DNA from: Scolanthus callimorphus
Taxonomy: Eukaryota; Cnidaria; Anthozoa; Actiniaria; Edwardsiidae
Direction: 5' to 3'
Assembly (NCBI GenBank): GCA_033964015.1
Contig: CM066914.1
Location: 17,749,637 to 17,813,636, forward strand
DNA: 64,000 nt
Below, piece by piece: positions 47,212 to 59,400 of the stretch. Under the pieces are notes generated by a model. The model worked only from the letters and a program-made list of their open reading frames with translations. It was not told the origin of the DNA and did not search any database. Each line of letters starts with the position of its first letter. The stretch's first letter is position 1. The position numbers and the translations under genes were made by a program.

Positions 47212-50200
47212 TCATTTCCTCTGGTTCAGCTGCGCTCGCAGATTTTGCACCTTTGCGGCCAGAGTTCTGTTATTCATGCATTTCTTCAGGATAAGCTCAA
47301 GGGCCTCCTCGTTCTTTTGACTGAACGCAACGTCAGCTGCTTCGTCAAGTTTCCTGGAAAACAAAACAACAAATACAAATATTTTTCTGGGTTCTGGTTG
47401 GTTCTTAGTGCGCGGGCGAAGGGAAGTTTGCTATCTCTGACCACAGCAACGGTAACCATTTGCGCGCGCTTGTTTTCATAAAAGATTTCACAAAATCAAT
47501 GGCTCATTCCAGCGCAATCTCCTGCTTAGGGAGGCGCTGATGACAGCCACCAACGCATGCGCGAGATTTGATACAGAGCCGCCGAGAGAAAAAACTTTCT
47601 GCGCATGCCCCAACGTCACCAGAGCCTCCCCGCGAGAAGACGAGCCGGGGAGCTCTGGGTAAGAGAATGGCCCTAAAATGGCTGTCACCAGAGCCTTCAG
47701 CGCGATCGAGGTGACGAGCCGGGGAGCACGAGAATGGAATCGCCATTTTCTCTAGAAATCTTACGCCGATAGAAATCAATAGCACTGCGCACAGATGAAG
47801 TCATACTCATTAAAAACTCAGACAAGCAAATATACTTTTCTCCCATTTTCTCCGTTTTCTCTCTAAAGAACGATACAAAATGAACTGGTAAACTGGTACT
47901 TCCACTCATTATAGCAGAGCTTATATGTACTCCTACCCTGGCTCGTATTTCGAGCGCGATCCTTCTGAATGGGATTTCAGAGGGATTGTTTGTCTGAGTC
48001 TCGTGATCTAAGTTTAGAATCTGTGCGCAGCGCTATTCACGCACTCCCTCCCGTCATTTTTCCACTTGGGAAAGCCTACTTACCCTATTTTCATATAGTA
48101 CGTGACTTTGCTCTCTGGTGGGACTCGCGCGATGTATTTTTCGGCCTCGATCCTGTTGTTTGACTCGAGACATGCGTCAACAAACGGCTGTAGGGAGAAC
48201 AACACATTTTAAAGAGAAATAAAAAGAAATAAAATTCAAAGATTAAAACCAAGCCTATTTGTAGATGATACATGGAAATCCATTTCTAAATAAATTTATT
48301 CTGCATGTGCCCTATCTGTAATCCTCTCTTTCGACCTACAATCAGGGACAAAAATAAGTAAACACTTGGAAATTCAGGCTGTTTCCCGTTCCCATGTTCA
48401 ATGTCGTTCGGTGCACGCAGCGTTAAATTCAGATTGGCATGCTCCAACATTGGAAGGGGCTGTTAACGATATTTTTGTCTGCCGCTGTACGTCCTCTTTA
48501 GTAAAAGCGCCACTTCGATCAAAGCTTCTAGAACGAATAAATAAGAACTTAGCTTCGTACCTCGTATCCTATCGGTGATTTCCTGGACTTGGCGAACTTT
48601 TCCAGCTCTATCCAGTTACGGCTCTCGGCCAGAGAGCGCACTTTGATCCAATGGTAGCGCTTATCCGGCACTTTGAACTCCTTCCTCAGCTGCTCGGCAA
48701 CCTTTAGGTTCCCCAAGGAGATGCACTGGAAAATTAAAAGAATCTCAAACAATCAGAAAGGACTCCATACAGTTTTCATTACTTCCGCTTCTATTTGCAA
48801 TGACCTTGTTTTTTATATGCAGCTGTCATAGCTGTTCTGCAAATTACATTTACTTTGACGTAAACTCATGGCCGTTTATACACGCTGCATTTTCAGCTGC
48901 GATCTGAGCTGCGATTTTTGTGATGCCACATTCGCAAGCGTTTCGCGCATGTTTAAATTCTACTGTGATGTGCGATGCGGACGCGATTTTTTCAGATCGC
49001 CAACAAACTGACAAATACCGCAGTACTAAATCGACAGTCGTTCACGGCGCGGTGTGACGTCGCCGATCACCGTAGAAATCGCTTTCCAAATCGCAGTACG
49101 TAAACGGGCCATTAGAGCAGATTTCGTATGACTGTGAAAGTGCCGCGTCGCGACCGTGACTACGTGGCACGGTCACTCATTCCGTATCTACAACAGGCCA
49201 GGTTCTGTGTCTCCACCGCACCAATGCCGCGCCGTGTCGCGGCACTTTTCACGTGGCACGGTCACTCATTCCGTATCTACAACAGGCCAGGTTCTGTGTC
49301 TCCACCGCACCAATGCCGCGCCGTGTCGCGGCACTTTTCACAGTCATACGAAATCTGCTCTAGTTTGTTCATCTCCTGTGAAAGCTCTATTGACGATCAG
49401 GCCCACATGGTATTTCGGGTCCCTCATAACTTTAATTACATTCTCGCTGCGCTGGGGTGCAAATAAACAGTATGTCCAACATGCTGTTGTCCTATATCAT
49501 GTGTAAATGCACGTGAAGTTGCCCTTAAGGCTTTTGCAATAAAGCTGAAAATTTGCAAAGGATTTTTGCGCATTTTCAGTGTATTATTAGTATGTGCACG
49601 TGAAATGGGTATATGCTCGTCCACAATGCTGATATGGCACGCATATATAGAGGATATTACACGGTGGCGCGAAGATACGAGGCCTTTATTTTCGAGTGGC
49701 AAGAACAATATTTTACGAATGAGCGCAGTGAATGAGTAAAATATTGTTTTCGAGAAAATAAAACTCATATCTTCAAGCCACCGTGTAATTTTCTTTTTAT
49801 TATATAGGCAAACCAGAAAAAAATATTCCAAATTGATTTCCAAGCACTTTTGTTTTGACCGATATCCTCACTAGTGAGGATATGGAAAATATGTCGCTCA
49901 CGTCCCGGATGTAGCTTCATATGAGATCTTCGAGTGGCGTATTTCCCAGTAAAACACTCGTGACTATATAATAAATTGTAATATTGTGCATTTGTCCGTA
50001 CCTGATGAATTGTGTCGCTAAGCGACCTGTCAACGAATGTCTTGTGCAATTGATCCTCTAACTTGATCTGGTACTCAAGCAACTTGATTTGCTCCTCTGT
50101 TAGCTGTATTTAAAATGAATGGACAGTCAATGACAGACAGACATCGACAGGCAGACATCGACAGACAGACAGACAGTCATAGATAGACAGACACAGACAG

Positions 50201-50434
50201 ACAGACAGACATAGACAGACAGACATAGACAGACAGACATAGACAGACAGACATAGACAGACAGACATAGACAGACAGACATAGACAGACAGACATAGAC
50301 AGACAGACATAGACAGACAGACATAGACAGACAGACATAGACAGACAGACATAGACAGACAGACATAGACAGACAGACATAGACAGACAGACATAGATAG
50401 ACAGACAGACACAGACAGACATAGACAGACAGAC

Positions 50435-50497
<63 letters not shown>

Positions 50498-53400
50498 TAG
50501 ACATAGACAGACAGACATAGACAGACAGACATAGACATAGACACAGTGACAGGCAGACAACTCACCTTGGAGTAAAATGCATGTCCTCCTTGTGTATATG
50601 CCAACTGAGCCTTCGTTAGGAGAGAGGTTCGACTCTCTGTTGTCTGAGGGCACAATACAAAATATTTGTAAAAATAGGCGAGCTGGACGAATAGTCACCG
50701 AGATGAAGTCGATAACGTTTAATGTTAGAGTCACGATCACCGCGATGCAAATAAATCAGCGCACGAAATTGCTTGGTATTTTCAGAGCATTTTATTTACC
50801 TACAGAGTTAAGCTAGCTTTCATCTAACTAGCTAAAAGAGTTTCACCGATTCAACTTTCTGTTATAAGTGTTTTTCGAAAGAAACCACTCAGCTAACTAT
50901 TAGAATATGGATATGATATCTTAACCTTGTCGTCTGACCAAAGGAAAGGTGCATTTTCAGCGATTTGAACAGATGAAAGACAAGATTGCAAGGCAAATCG
51001 ACCTGACAGAACACTTGACCCGTGACGTTGATCGGATGCCAACGTACTCTACCGTAGCGGATGAGAATCAGGATACTCTCGACAGGGTACCCGACTAACA
51101 TTGCTTAGGCCGTGACGTTGATCGGACGCAAAGGTAGGAAGTGCCAACGTACTCTACCGTAGCGGATGAGAATCAGGATACTCTCCACAGGGTACCCGAC
51201 TAACATTGCTTAGGCCGTGACGTGGATCAGACGCGAAGGTGGGAAGTGCTAACGTACTCTACCGTAGCTTATGAGAATCAGGCTACTCTCCACAGGGTAC
51301 CCGACTAACATTGCTTAGGCCGTGACGTTGATCGGACGCGAAGGTGGGAAGTGCCAACGTACTCTACCGTAGCGGATGAGAATCAGGATACTCTCCACAG
51401 GGTACCCGACTAACATTGCTTAGGCCGTGACGTGGATCAGACGCGAAGGTGGGAAGTGCTAACGTACTCTACCGTAGCGGATGAGAATCAGGCTACTCTC
51501 CACAGGGTACCCGACTAACATTGCTTAGGCCGTGACGTGGATCAGACGCGAAGGTGGGAAGTGCCAACGTACTCTACCGTAGCGGATGAGAATCAGGCTA
51601 CTCTCCACAGGGTACCCGACTAACATTGCTTAGGCCGTGTCGTTGATCGAACGCGAAGGTAGGAAGTGCCAACGTACTCTACCGTAGCGGATGAGAATCA
51701 GGCTACTCTCCACAGGGTACCCGACTAACATTGCTTAGGCCGTGTCGTTGATCGAACGCGAAGGTAGGAAGTGCCAACGTACTCTACCGTAGCGGATGAG
51801 AATCAGGCTACTCTCCACAGGGTACCCGACTAACATTGCTTAGGCCGTGTCGTTGATCGAACGCGAAGGTAGGAAGTGCCAACGTACTCTACCGTAGCGG
51901 ATGAGAATCAGGATACTCTCCACAGGGTACCCGACTAACCTTGCTTAGGCCGTGACGTGGATCAGACGCGAAGGTGGGAAGTGCCAACGTACTCTACCGT
52001 AGCGTATGAGAATCAGGATACTCTCGGCAGGGAACCCGACTAACATTGCTTAGGCCGTGTCGTTGATCGAACGCGAAGGTAGGAAGTGCCAACGTACTCT
52101 ACCGTAGCGGATGAGAATCAGGCTACTCTCCACAGGGTACCCGACTAACATTGCTTAGGCCGTGACGTGGATCGGACGCAAAGGTAGGAAGTGCCAACGT
52201 ACTCTACCGTAGCGGATGAGAATCAGGATACTCTCCACAGGGTACCCGACTAACATTGCTTAGGCCGTGACGTGGATCAGACGCGAAGGTGGGAAGTGCT
52301 AACGTACTCTACCGTAGCTTATGAGAATCAGGATACTCTCCACAGGGTACCCGACTAACATTGCTTAGGCCGTGACGTGGATCAGACGCGAAGGTGGGAA
52401 GTGCTAACGTACTCTACCGTAGCGTATGAGAATCAGGATACTCTCCACAGGGTACCCGACTAACCTTGCTTAGGCCGTGACGTGGATCAGACGCGAAGGT
52501 GGGAAGTGCCAACGTACTCTACCGTAGCGGATGAGAATCAGGATACTCTCCACAGGGAACCCGACTAACATTGCTTAGGCCGTGACGTGGATCAGACGCG
52601 AAGGTGGGAAGTGCTAACGTACTCTACCGTAGCGGATGAGAATCAGGATACTCTCCACAGGGTACCCGACTAACCTTGCTTAGGCCGTGACGTGGATCAG
52701 ACGCGAAGGTGGGAAGTGCTAACGTACTCTACCGTAGCGGATGAGAATCAGGATACTCTCGGCAGGGAACCCGACTAACCTTGCTTAGGCCGTGACGTGG
52801 ATCAGACGCGAAGGTGGGAAGTGCCAACGTACTCTACCGTAGTAGGTGAGAAACAGGATACTTACGTCTTCGCCGTAACTGTCCTGTACGTAGGCGTTGC
52901 CGGTGCTGAGGAACTGGTCTTCCTGGTAATACAAGTCAACAAGGGTCCGCCTGTCTTGCTCTTTGCAATACTGTGATATACATAAAGGACACTTGTCAGC
53001 TAGCTTACTTACTGCAGAGACACGAGGTAGGTGGCGAAAACAGCGTTAATGTGATAGATAGTCACTTTTTTCGTAAAAGAAAGTAGAAAGTATGTGCGAC
53101 CGACTCCCCAAACTCGCAGCTCGTAAGCTGAATTGCGTTGGGTCTCAACGGCGCCACTGGCAGCCAAGCGGTCTTAAGCACAGACACTGAGGGTGGTCAC
53201 TGCCAGAGGGTTTGTTACGTCCCCAGTGGTTCTTTAACGTCCCCCTGGAACTGGGTAGGGTAGAAAGGCGAGACGGGACCTCGGTTTATTGTCGCATCCG
53301 AAAGACGTGAAACACAGTAGAACAAAGTTCAACTCACAATATGAACCAGTTTCGACCGAGACCCGAACAGAAAGAAAATTTCCTCTGTCCCGGCCAGGAG

Positions 53401-56400
53401 TCGAACCTGGATCACAGCGGTGAGAGACCCAACGCCGTAACGCTGGACCAACCGTGCTTCCCTTAGAACGGCGGATCTACAAATTGGCCAGTATTAAGAT
53501 TACACCAGATAGCGATGGTCCCTCATCTTTTTCTGTCCCCAGCCTTTGGAGACAACCCCTAGTTAACCTGAGTATCAGACGTAGTTACGTCATTCCCGCG
53601 TGATTCCAATATTTCTAAAAGAGGCAGACCTCAACAAGCGCATGTGGGAAAATATCAAAACTATCCAAATACCGGTCGAGATAAAAGTGACCAAAAATCT
53701 TGTTAATCAGAGGTAAGAAACCTTTTGACTTGGTTTTGGTGTTTTTGAAAGGTATGAATATAAGTGATGCGGTGATCGTCCCGCCTAACAATGCTCATGG
53801 GAACCTGAGAAAATAAAATTCGAAGCCCACAGAAATGTTGCATTTAGAAGGAAAAACCGTTGACAATGGCGATCCTTTATATCTCCCTGTATGTTTTTGT
53901 TTAGTTTCTCGGGTCTCCATGAGGAGTTTTAGGTGGGACTACCACTTCATGGGAATCTTCAAAATGAAACCAAAGTAAAGGCAATAGGTATCTAAATTTT
54001 TAGTAACAAGCATTGCTCGAAGTCCTAAAACAATATGTAAGGCCTATACATACGCCGTTCTTATCATGAGCCGTGCCAAACTTTTACCATGAAATATTCG
54101 AAACTCGCGGCGTTAAAATCGATTCTACATTCCCGGTTGATTTAAAATAGTTTAGGCTACAAGCAGACGAGAGATGGCCAAAAAATATTGTTTTATTGAG
54201 ATTTTGCATTAGGATCGGCTCATGATAAGAGCGGCGTATGTACTAGGCCCAAGTCTTAAATACCTTGATGTACAGACTGTAGGCAACGGGAAGGTTCCTG
54301 ATGGCCATGCGGAATTCACCCAAGGCAAGATTGTCCTTTAGATGCATCACAACCATGTACACTAAAAGTAGTACAAGCCGGTTAGTTAAGGGGAGGACAA
54401 CTATTAGAAATTGGGGAGGGGGGAGGGATGTAAATTTTCTTGCGTATGAAGTTTCTTTCGGGGATCAGGTTGTGCAATAATGTTTTTACTGTATGATGTT
54501 CTTTTCTTGCTTGGATCTCTGCAAGAATGTTTTCGAAGGATTGGCTTTGCATGACTTTTTTGGGGGAATTGCCTACCCTCTCCACCAATTTCTGATGGTC
54601 CACTCCTTACCAGGAAATATACTAAAGTCACTCATCCAAATCACAACCATGTGCCCTACAAATACTAGCTGGTTAGTTTAGAAAATTGCCACGTGTCATA
54701 TAATTATGTGATTGGCATATGTCACTCACCCAGATCTGTGTCCCCACTAAGCACGGCCTTTTCCAGAGCTAATTCATCCCTCTTCATTCGCATCAGCAAT
54801 GGCACCTGGTCAGCGGCTTTCGGTTCGTAATCTAGCAACTTCACAAAGAGGCATGAAATTAAATTCTGAGTCTTTGCCAAGCTGTTCAACAAACGCCTTC
54901 ACGGGACATCATTAAGAATGAGAATGGAAGCAGGAAAAGGAATGGGAAAGTAACGGAAGAGTGGCATAGTTATTTAGGGCTGGGGTTGTAGTAATAGAGT
55001 GTGAATTTCAGGTAAAATTGAGGTCTAATTTACTATGCTGTAGCTTCCCCTACACATTACCCTAAGGGCGAGCTGCGTGCATCTCAACCTTACCCCCCTC
55101 TCCCTCCACGCACCCCTTACTCCCCCATCTGGTACTATACACTCATCCGTCCCTCCTTACCCTTATGGCGAGTTGGGTGCATCTCAACCTTACCCCCCTC
55201 TCCCTCCACGCACCCCTTACTCCCCCATCTGGTACTATACACTCACCCCTCCCTCCTTACCCTTATGGCGAGTTGGGTGCGGCCACATTCGTGAGCTTTA
55301 GACGCGATCTCCGTGTACGATATTCCCGTGGAATCACCCAGCTTGGAGCTGATAGCACGCGCTATTTCCTCGTCATCTACATTCGTCTGCTGCACCTAAA
55401 GGGTGACAAACAATAGGCGCGGATCCAGGGGGGTTCATCGGGTGCAAATGAACCCCCCTCTCCCAACGAACCGGGTTTTTTTGGGATCGGTTCGCTAAAG
55501 ACCTTTTGTCATTGCAGAGTGGTTCTTTTCTTTTATGTGACCCAATGTATACCAGTATATTAAATTCATGATGTAGCAACCACGATTTCGCCTCGTGAGA
55601 GGGCCACGAACAACAGAGAAGGATTGGTATACCTCTATTTTTTTGGCGTGGTGTCATCAGCAAAAATGAACCCCCTTTGGATCCTGGATCCGCCACTCAA
55701 CAATAGACAGGCCATACCAAGGCCTCACTGAAATGTGGCGAGATACTTCTTGGTTAGGGGTGGCAATTTCCCAAAAAACATTCGAGCAAGGCCAATCCTT
55801 CCCCCAAAAAAATTCCTGCAGAGATCCAACCTAGTAAAAAACATCATACAAATTCCATCATACAAATTCCCCCCCCCCCCCCCCCGAGTGGTCCGCTCAT
55901 TAAAGAGCCCTTGCCAGTCACTCTTTTGTTATTGACTTCATGTGATAAAGCGGATTTCAGAAGAGTGTCGAAAACTAAACGCAAATACAAACCACTAGCC
56001 AATCAGGAGTGGAAGCCATTCAACAACAAACCAATCAGGGGCGAAGAAAGTCAGACTTGCGTTTAGTCGTGACGTGATCTTTGGTGCGTTTAGTTCGCAA
56101 TTTGATTGGTTGAATGACGAAACACTTTGCTCTCGACCAATAGAAACGCTTACTAAACGCAAGCCTAACTTACTTTCGACGGTCATCTGGAATCCGCTCT
56201 ATTAGAAGAATTACGTGTAGAAATTTCGAAATGACCATCTATAACCAAGGTATTGTTCTTCATTTACTGCATTCAATCGAAAATATCGCACTACATTTCC
56301 TAAATCAGCCGATGGAAATGGATGCTTTTTCTGATTCGGTATGTTGCTAGGCCGATGGAGGTGTACATACAGGTTAGACCTGTATAGGGGAGGAAAGCAC

Positions 56401-59400
56401 GGGGGTCATGTGTACTCTGTGTCGATTGCAGTTCACAAATTGCCGGCAAAATAGTGCGGAAATGGCAAATGTATCACGAGAGATAGGGTACCCCTCTACG
56501 TACCTTAAAGCAGGCCCAATGTCCCAAAATACGGCTGGCTCCTTCGGCCTTGGGGATCTTGAGATAATCACAGATTCGGATGGCCAGGTAATACTGATGT
56601 CGTAGGACGAGCCTGGAGAATAAAGAAACATTCGCAAATCAACAACAATTTATAATATCATGAAACTGTCAACGTCGCCATAACCAATAATATCACCCCT
56701 TTCAACATCATTATCAACGACATCGTCAACGCCATCATCATAAACGTAAACGTATGTGCGACCGACTCCCCAAACTCGCAGCTCGTAAGCTGAATTGCGT
56801 TGGGTCCCAAGGGCGCCACTGGCTGCCAAGCGGTCTTAAGCACAGACACTGAGGGTGGTCACTGCCAGAGGGTTTATTACAAACTTTTAATAGTTAGGGA
56901 GGCTAACTAGATAACTGGATAGTTTACTTGGTCTCCCTGCTCGCACTTTTTTTTCCACCAAAATATAAACTCACTTCTCACTCCAAACCTATACTCTGTG
57001 TATAACTCCAACTGATAATAGCCTGAGTAAATAAAGTTGATTTGATTTGATTTGCGTCCCCGTCAGGAATGAGTATTGCTAGCACACTTTCGAGGGCAAT
57101 TGAATGTATTAATTACTAACCTGTCGATTAAAACTCGCATTGAGAGTAGGTTTAGTCTGTTATTGTGTCAAGGTAATTAGTGTAACTTACGATAAATTTA
57201 GCTTCCTTCGCAGCCGCTAGCGTGTCACTCCCGATAAGTCAGAAAATGAAACAAGCGACACGCAAGCGGATTCTAAGAAGACAATGATACACTTTTATAA
57301 GGTCCTTTGTTGATGCACACTATACTTCCTCTTTATGGAAAGTGACTCACTTTCATAAAAGGAACAGACTAACCCTGACCATATTAAATGCTCTGCTTTT
57401 GTTTACATGCAAAACATCCAGAAACCGTGCAGGCGGTGACTCTCCTTTTGTTTACAATTTTATCCAAGAATGTATACGTGTCCAGGATGCGTATATTGAG
57501 TATTATTATTCAGCACATCGATGCACTGCCCAAATATGGTCATTGGAACGCCAATAGCTGTCTTCTGTACATGACAGCTATCCTGCGATATCCGTCTCTG
57601 AGGAAAATGTGATGTTTTGAGCTCGTAAATAATACACAAAAGTCACTTTTTTCGGGGTTTTTGTGCTATCGATGTGCTGAAAATTAAAACCATTATCCTG
57701 CTCGATTTTGCAGAATATCGTCTGATTTTAGCCAACTCGGGACTTCGTCCCTTGTCGGCTTAGTATCAGACGACATTCTGCGCAATCTCGCAGGATAATG
57801 GTTAAATGTATCAAGGATACTGTGCGGCAGTGAGTGGTATGGCCACATTAAAGTCCCGTACGGCGTTCAGTACTCGCAGGGTTTGGCACATTTGGACAAA
57901 TGCTTGCGGCTGTTTGTGGCTGAGAAAACTGTTTCCTAGTGAGGCAGCCTGGAAAGAGAAAATGCAGCAATTCGTTGTTTCGCATTATCAAAACGTCAAA
58001 TTGGGTTTGGTTTTTCTGTTCCGCCAGTTAAACCTAAGCCAATCAGGTCCTTGCCCTGTTCGCCTCGTGCAGTTACCTGGCTTACCGCCGCAACAAAAAG
58101 CCAATTGACTGCACCAGGTGCGAAACAGGGCAAGAACAGAAAAGCCAATTGACTGCATCTGGTGAAAGAGGGCAAGGAACCTGATTGGACCATGTGGTTT
58201 GACTGCCAGACAGAAAAGCCAATTGACTGCACTAGGCGAAACAGGGCAAGGACCCGACTGGACCAGACGGTTTGACTGACAGAACAGAAGAACCCGCAAT
58301 GAAGCCATGTTTGGGACAATTGACCTTTTCCACTTGAGTGGGGGCCTGTGGTTTTGCTAGGTCTGTTTTCCCAACTGGCACTTGAGCCAATGTCTTTTGT
58401 TTTCTTGTGATGCACAGAAAATTCAACAATATTGATGTGTGGAAACAAAGAAGTGCCAGTTGGGAAAACAAAACCACAGGACCCCCACTCAAGAGGAAAA
58501 GGTCTATCCAACGATTTGGGTTTTTAATGGCTTTTTAGACCAGTCTCCTTTAAGTTCTACTAGAAGGCTACCAGTGAATATATTACTTCTTATAGTAGAA
58601 GGAATAATTATTTTTGAGCTACGGCTAAATAAGGACACATGTAGCGCGCAACATTTGTGTCCTGCATGTTTCCTCGAGTGGCTAAACTAGGAAACATCGC
58701 ACGCGTGTGTCTCGGAAAAAAAGTATCTTGTCCTGCAGAAACATTATGTGATATTTTTGTTAGCTTTCGTGGGAAATTGCACGTCACGCTAAAAGGCGAA
58801 ATATAAGACAGCGGACGTGTGCATGCATGGTCTAAATCGTCTGGTATAAAATCACGCACTTTAGGTTTGAACTACATGAAGTAAATGTATCTTACTTCTA
58901 CAATGAGATATGAACTTTCATTACCCTGCATCTAAATACTTTAAGTATTTTAAAATACCTTATAGTGTTCCTATCATAGTCCAAGGATGCGACTGCGATA
59001 TTGTCAACCAGAAAACCTCATTTTCTTTCAATTGGTAACAAATACCTTTTCCCGTTTTTTACTGGACATATTCCATTGATCCACAAACATATTTCCAAGT
59101 CTCCAAAAGTCAGTTTTACGAGCGCAATATTCGGTATCTACTTTGTACGAACGCTAGATTTGAGTGGCATGCTTTAGGGTGACTTCGCAATGAAAACAAT
59201 GCACACATTCTTGCCAAACTATTGCAAGACATACAATGGAAATCTATAACATTCCAACAAATCACAAAACAATAGCGCTGCGCACAGATTCTAAAATTAG
59301 ATCACGAAACTCAGACAAACAATCCCTCTGAAATCCCATTCAGAAGGATCGCGCTCGAAATACGAGCCAGGGTAGGAGTACATACAAGCTCTGCTCTAAT

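Noticed and set aside
50110..50740. Cys/Leu/Ser/Val-rich minus-strand ORFs
   Set aside because: They are translations of the GACAGACA microsatellite, and the true coding part here is only the VPS16 exon 50643-50566.
53397..53462. A functional tRNA gene on the minus strand
   Set aside because: A and B boxes are present, but the acceptor and anticodon stems do not pair as a cloverleaf by eye, and it continues into a repeated SINE body.
57184..57215. Candidate VPS16 exon ending AAATTTATC/GTAAGT on the minus strand
   Set aside because: All frames upstream contain stops with any plausible acceptor, and the missing family segment is fully supplied by the exon 57948-57821 joined to 57156-57121.
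57988..58511. Minus-strand ORFs of 100-170 codons in a VPS16 intron
   Set aside because: They cover tandem and inverted repeats (AGCCAATTGACTGCA units) and show no family motif.
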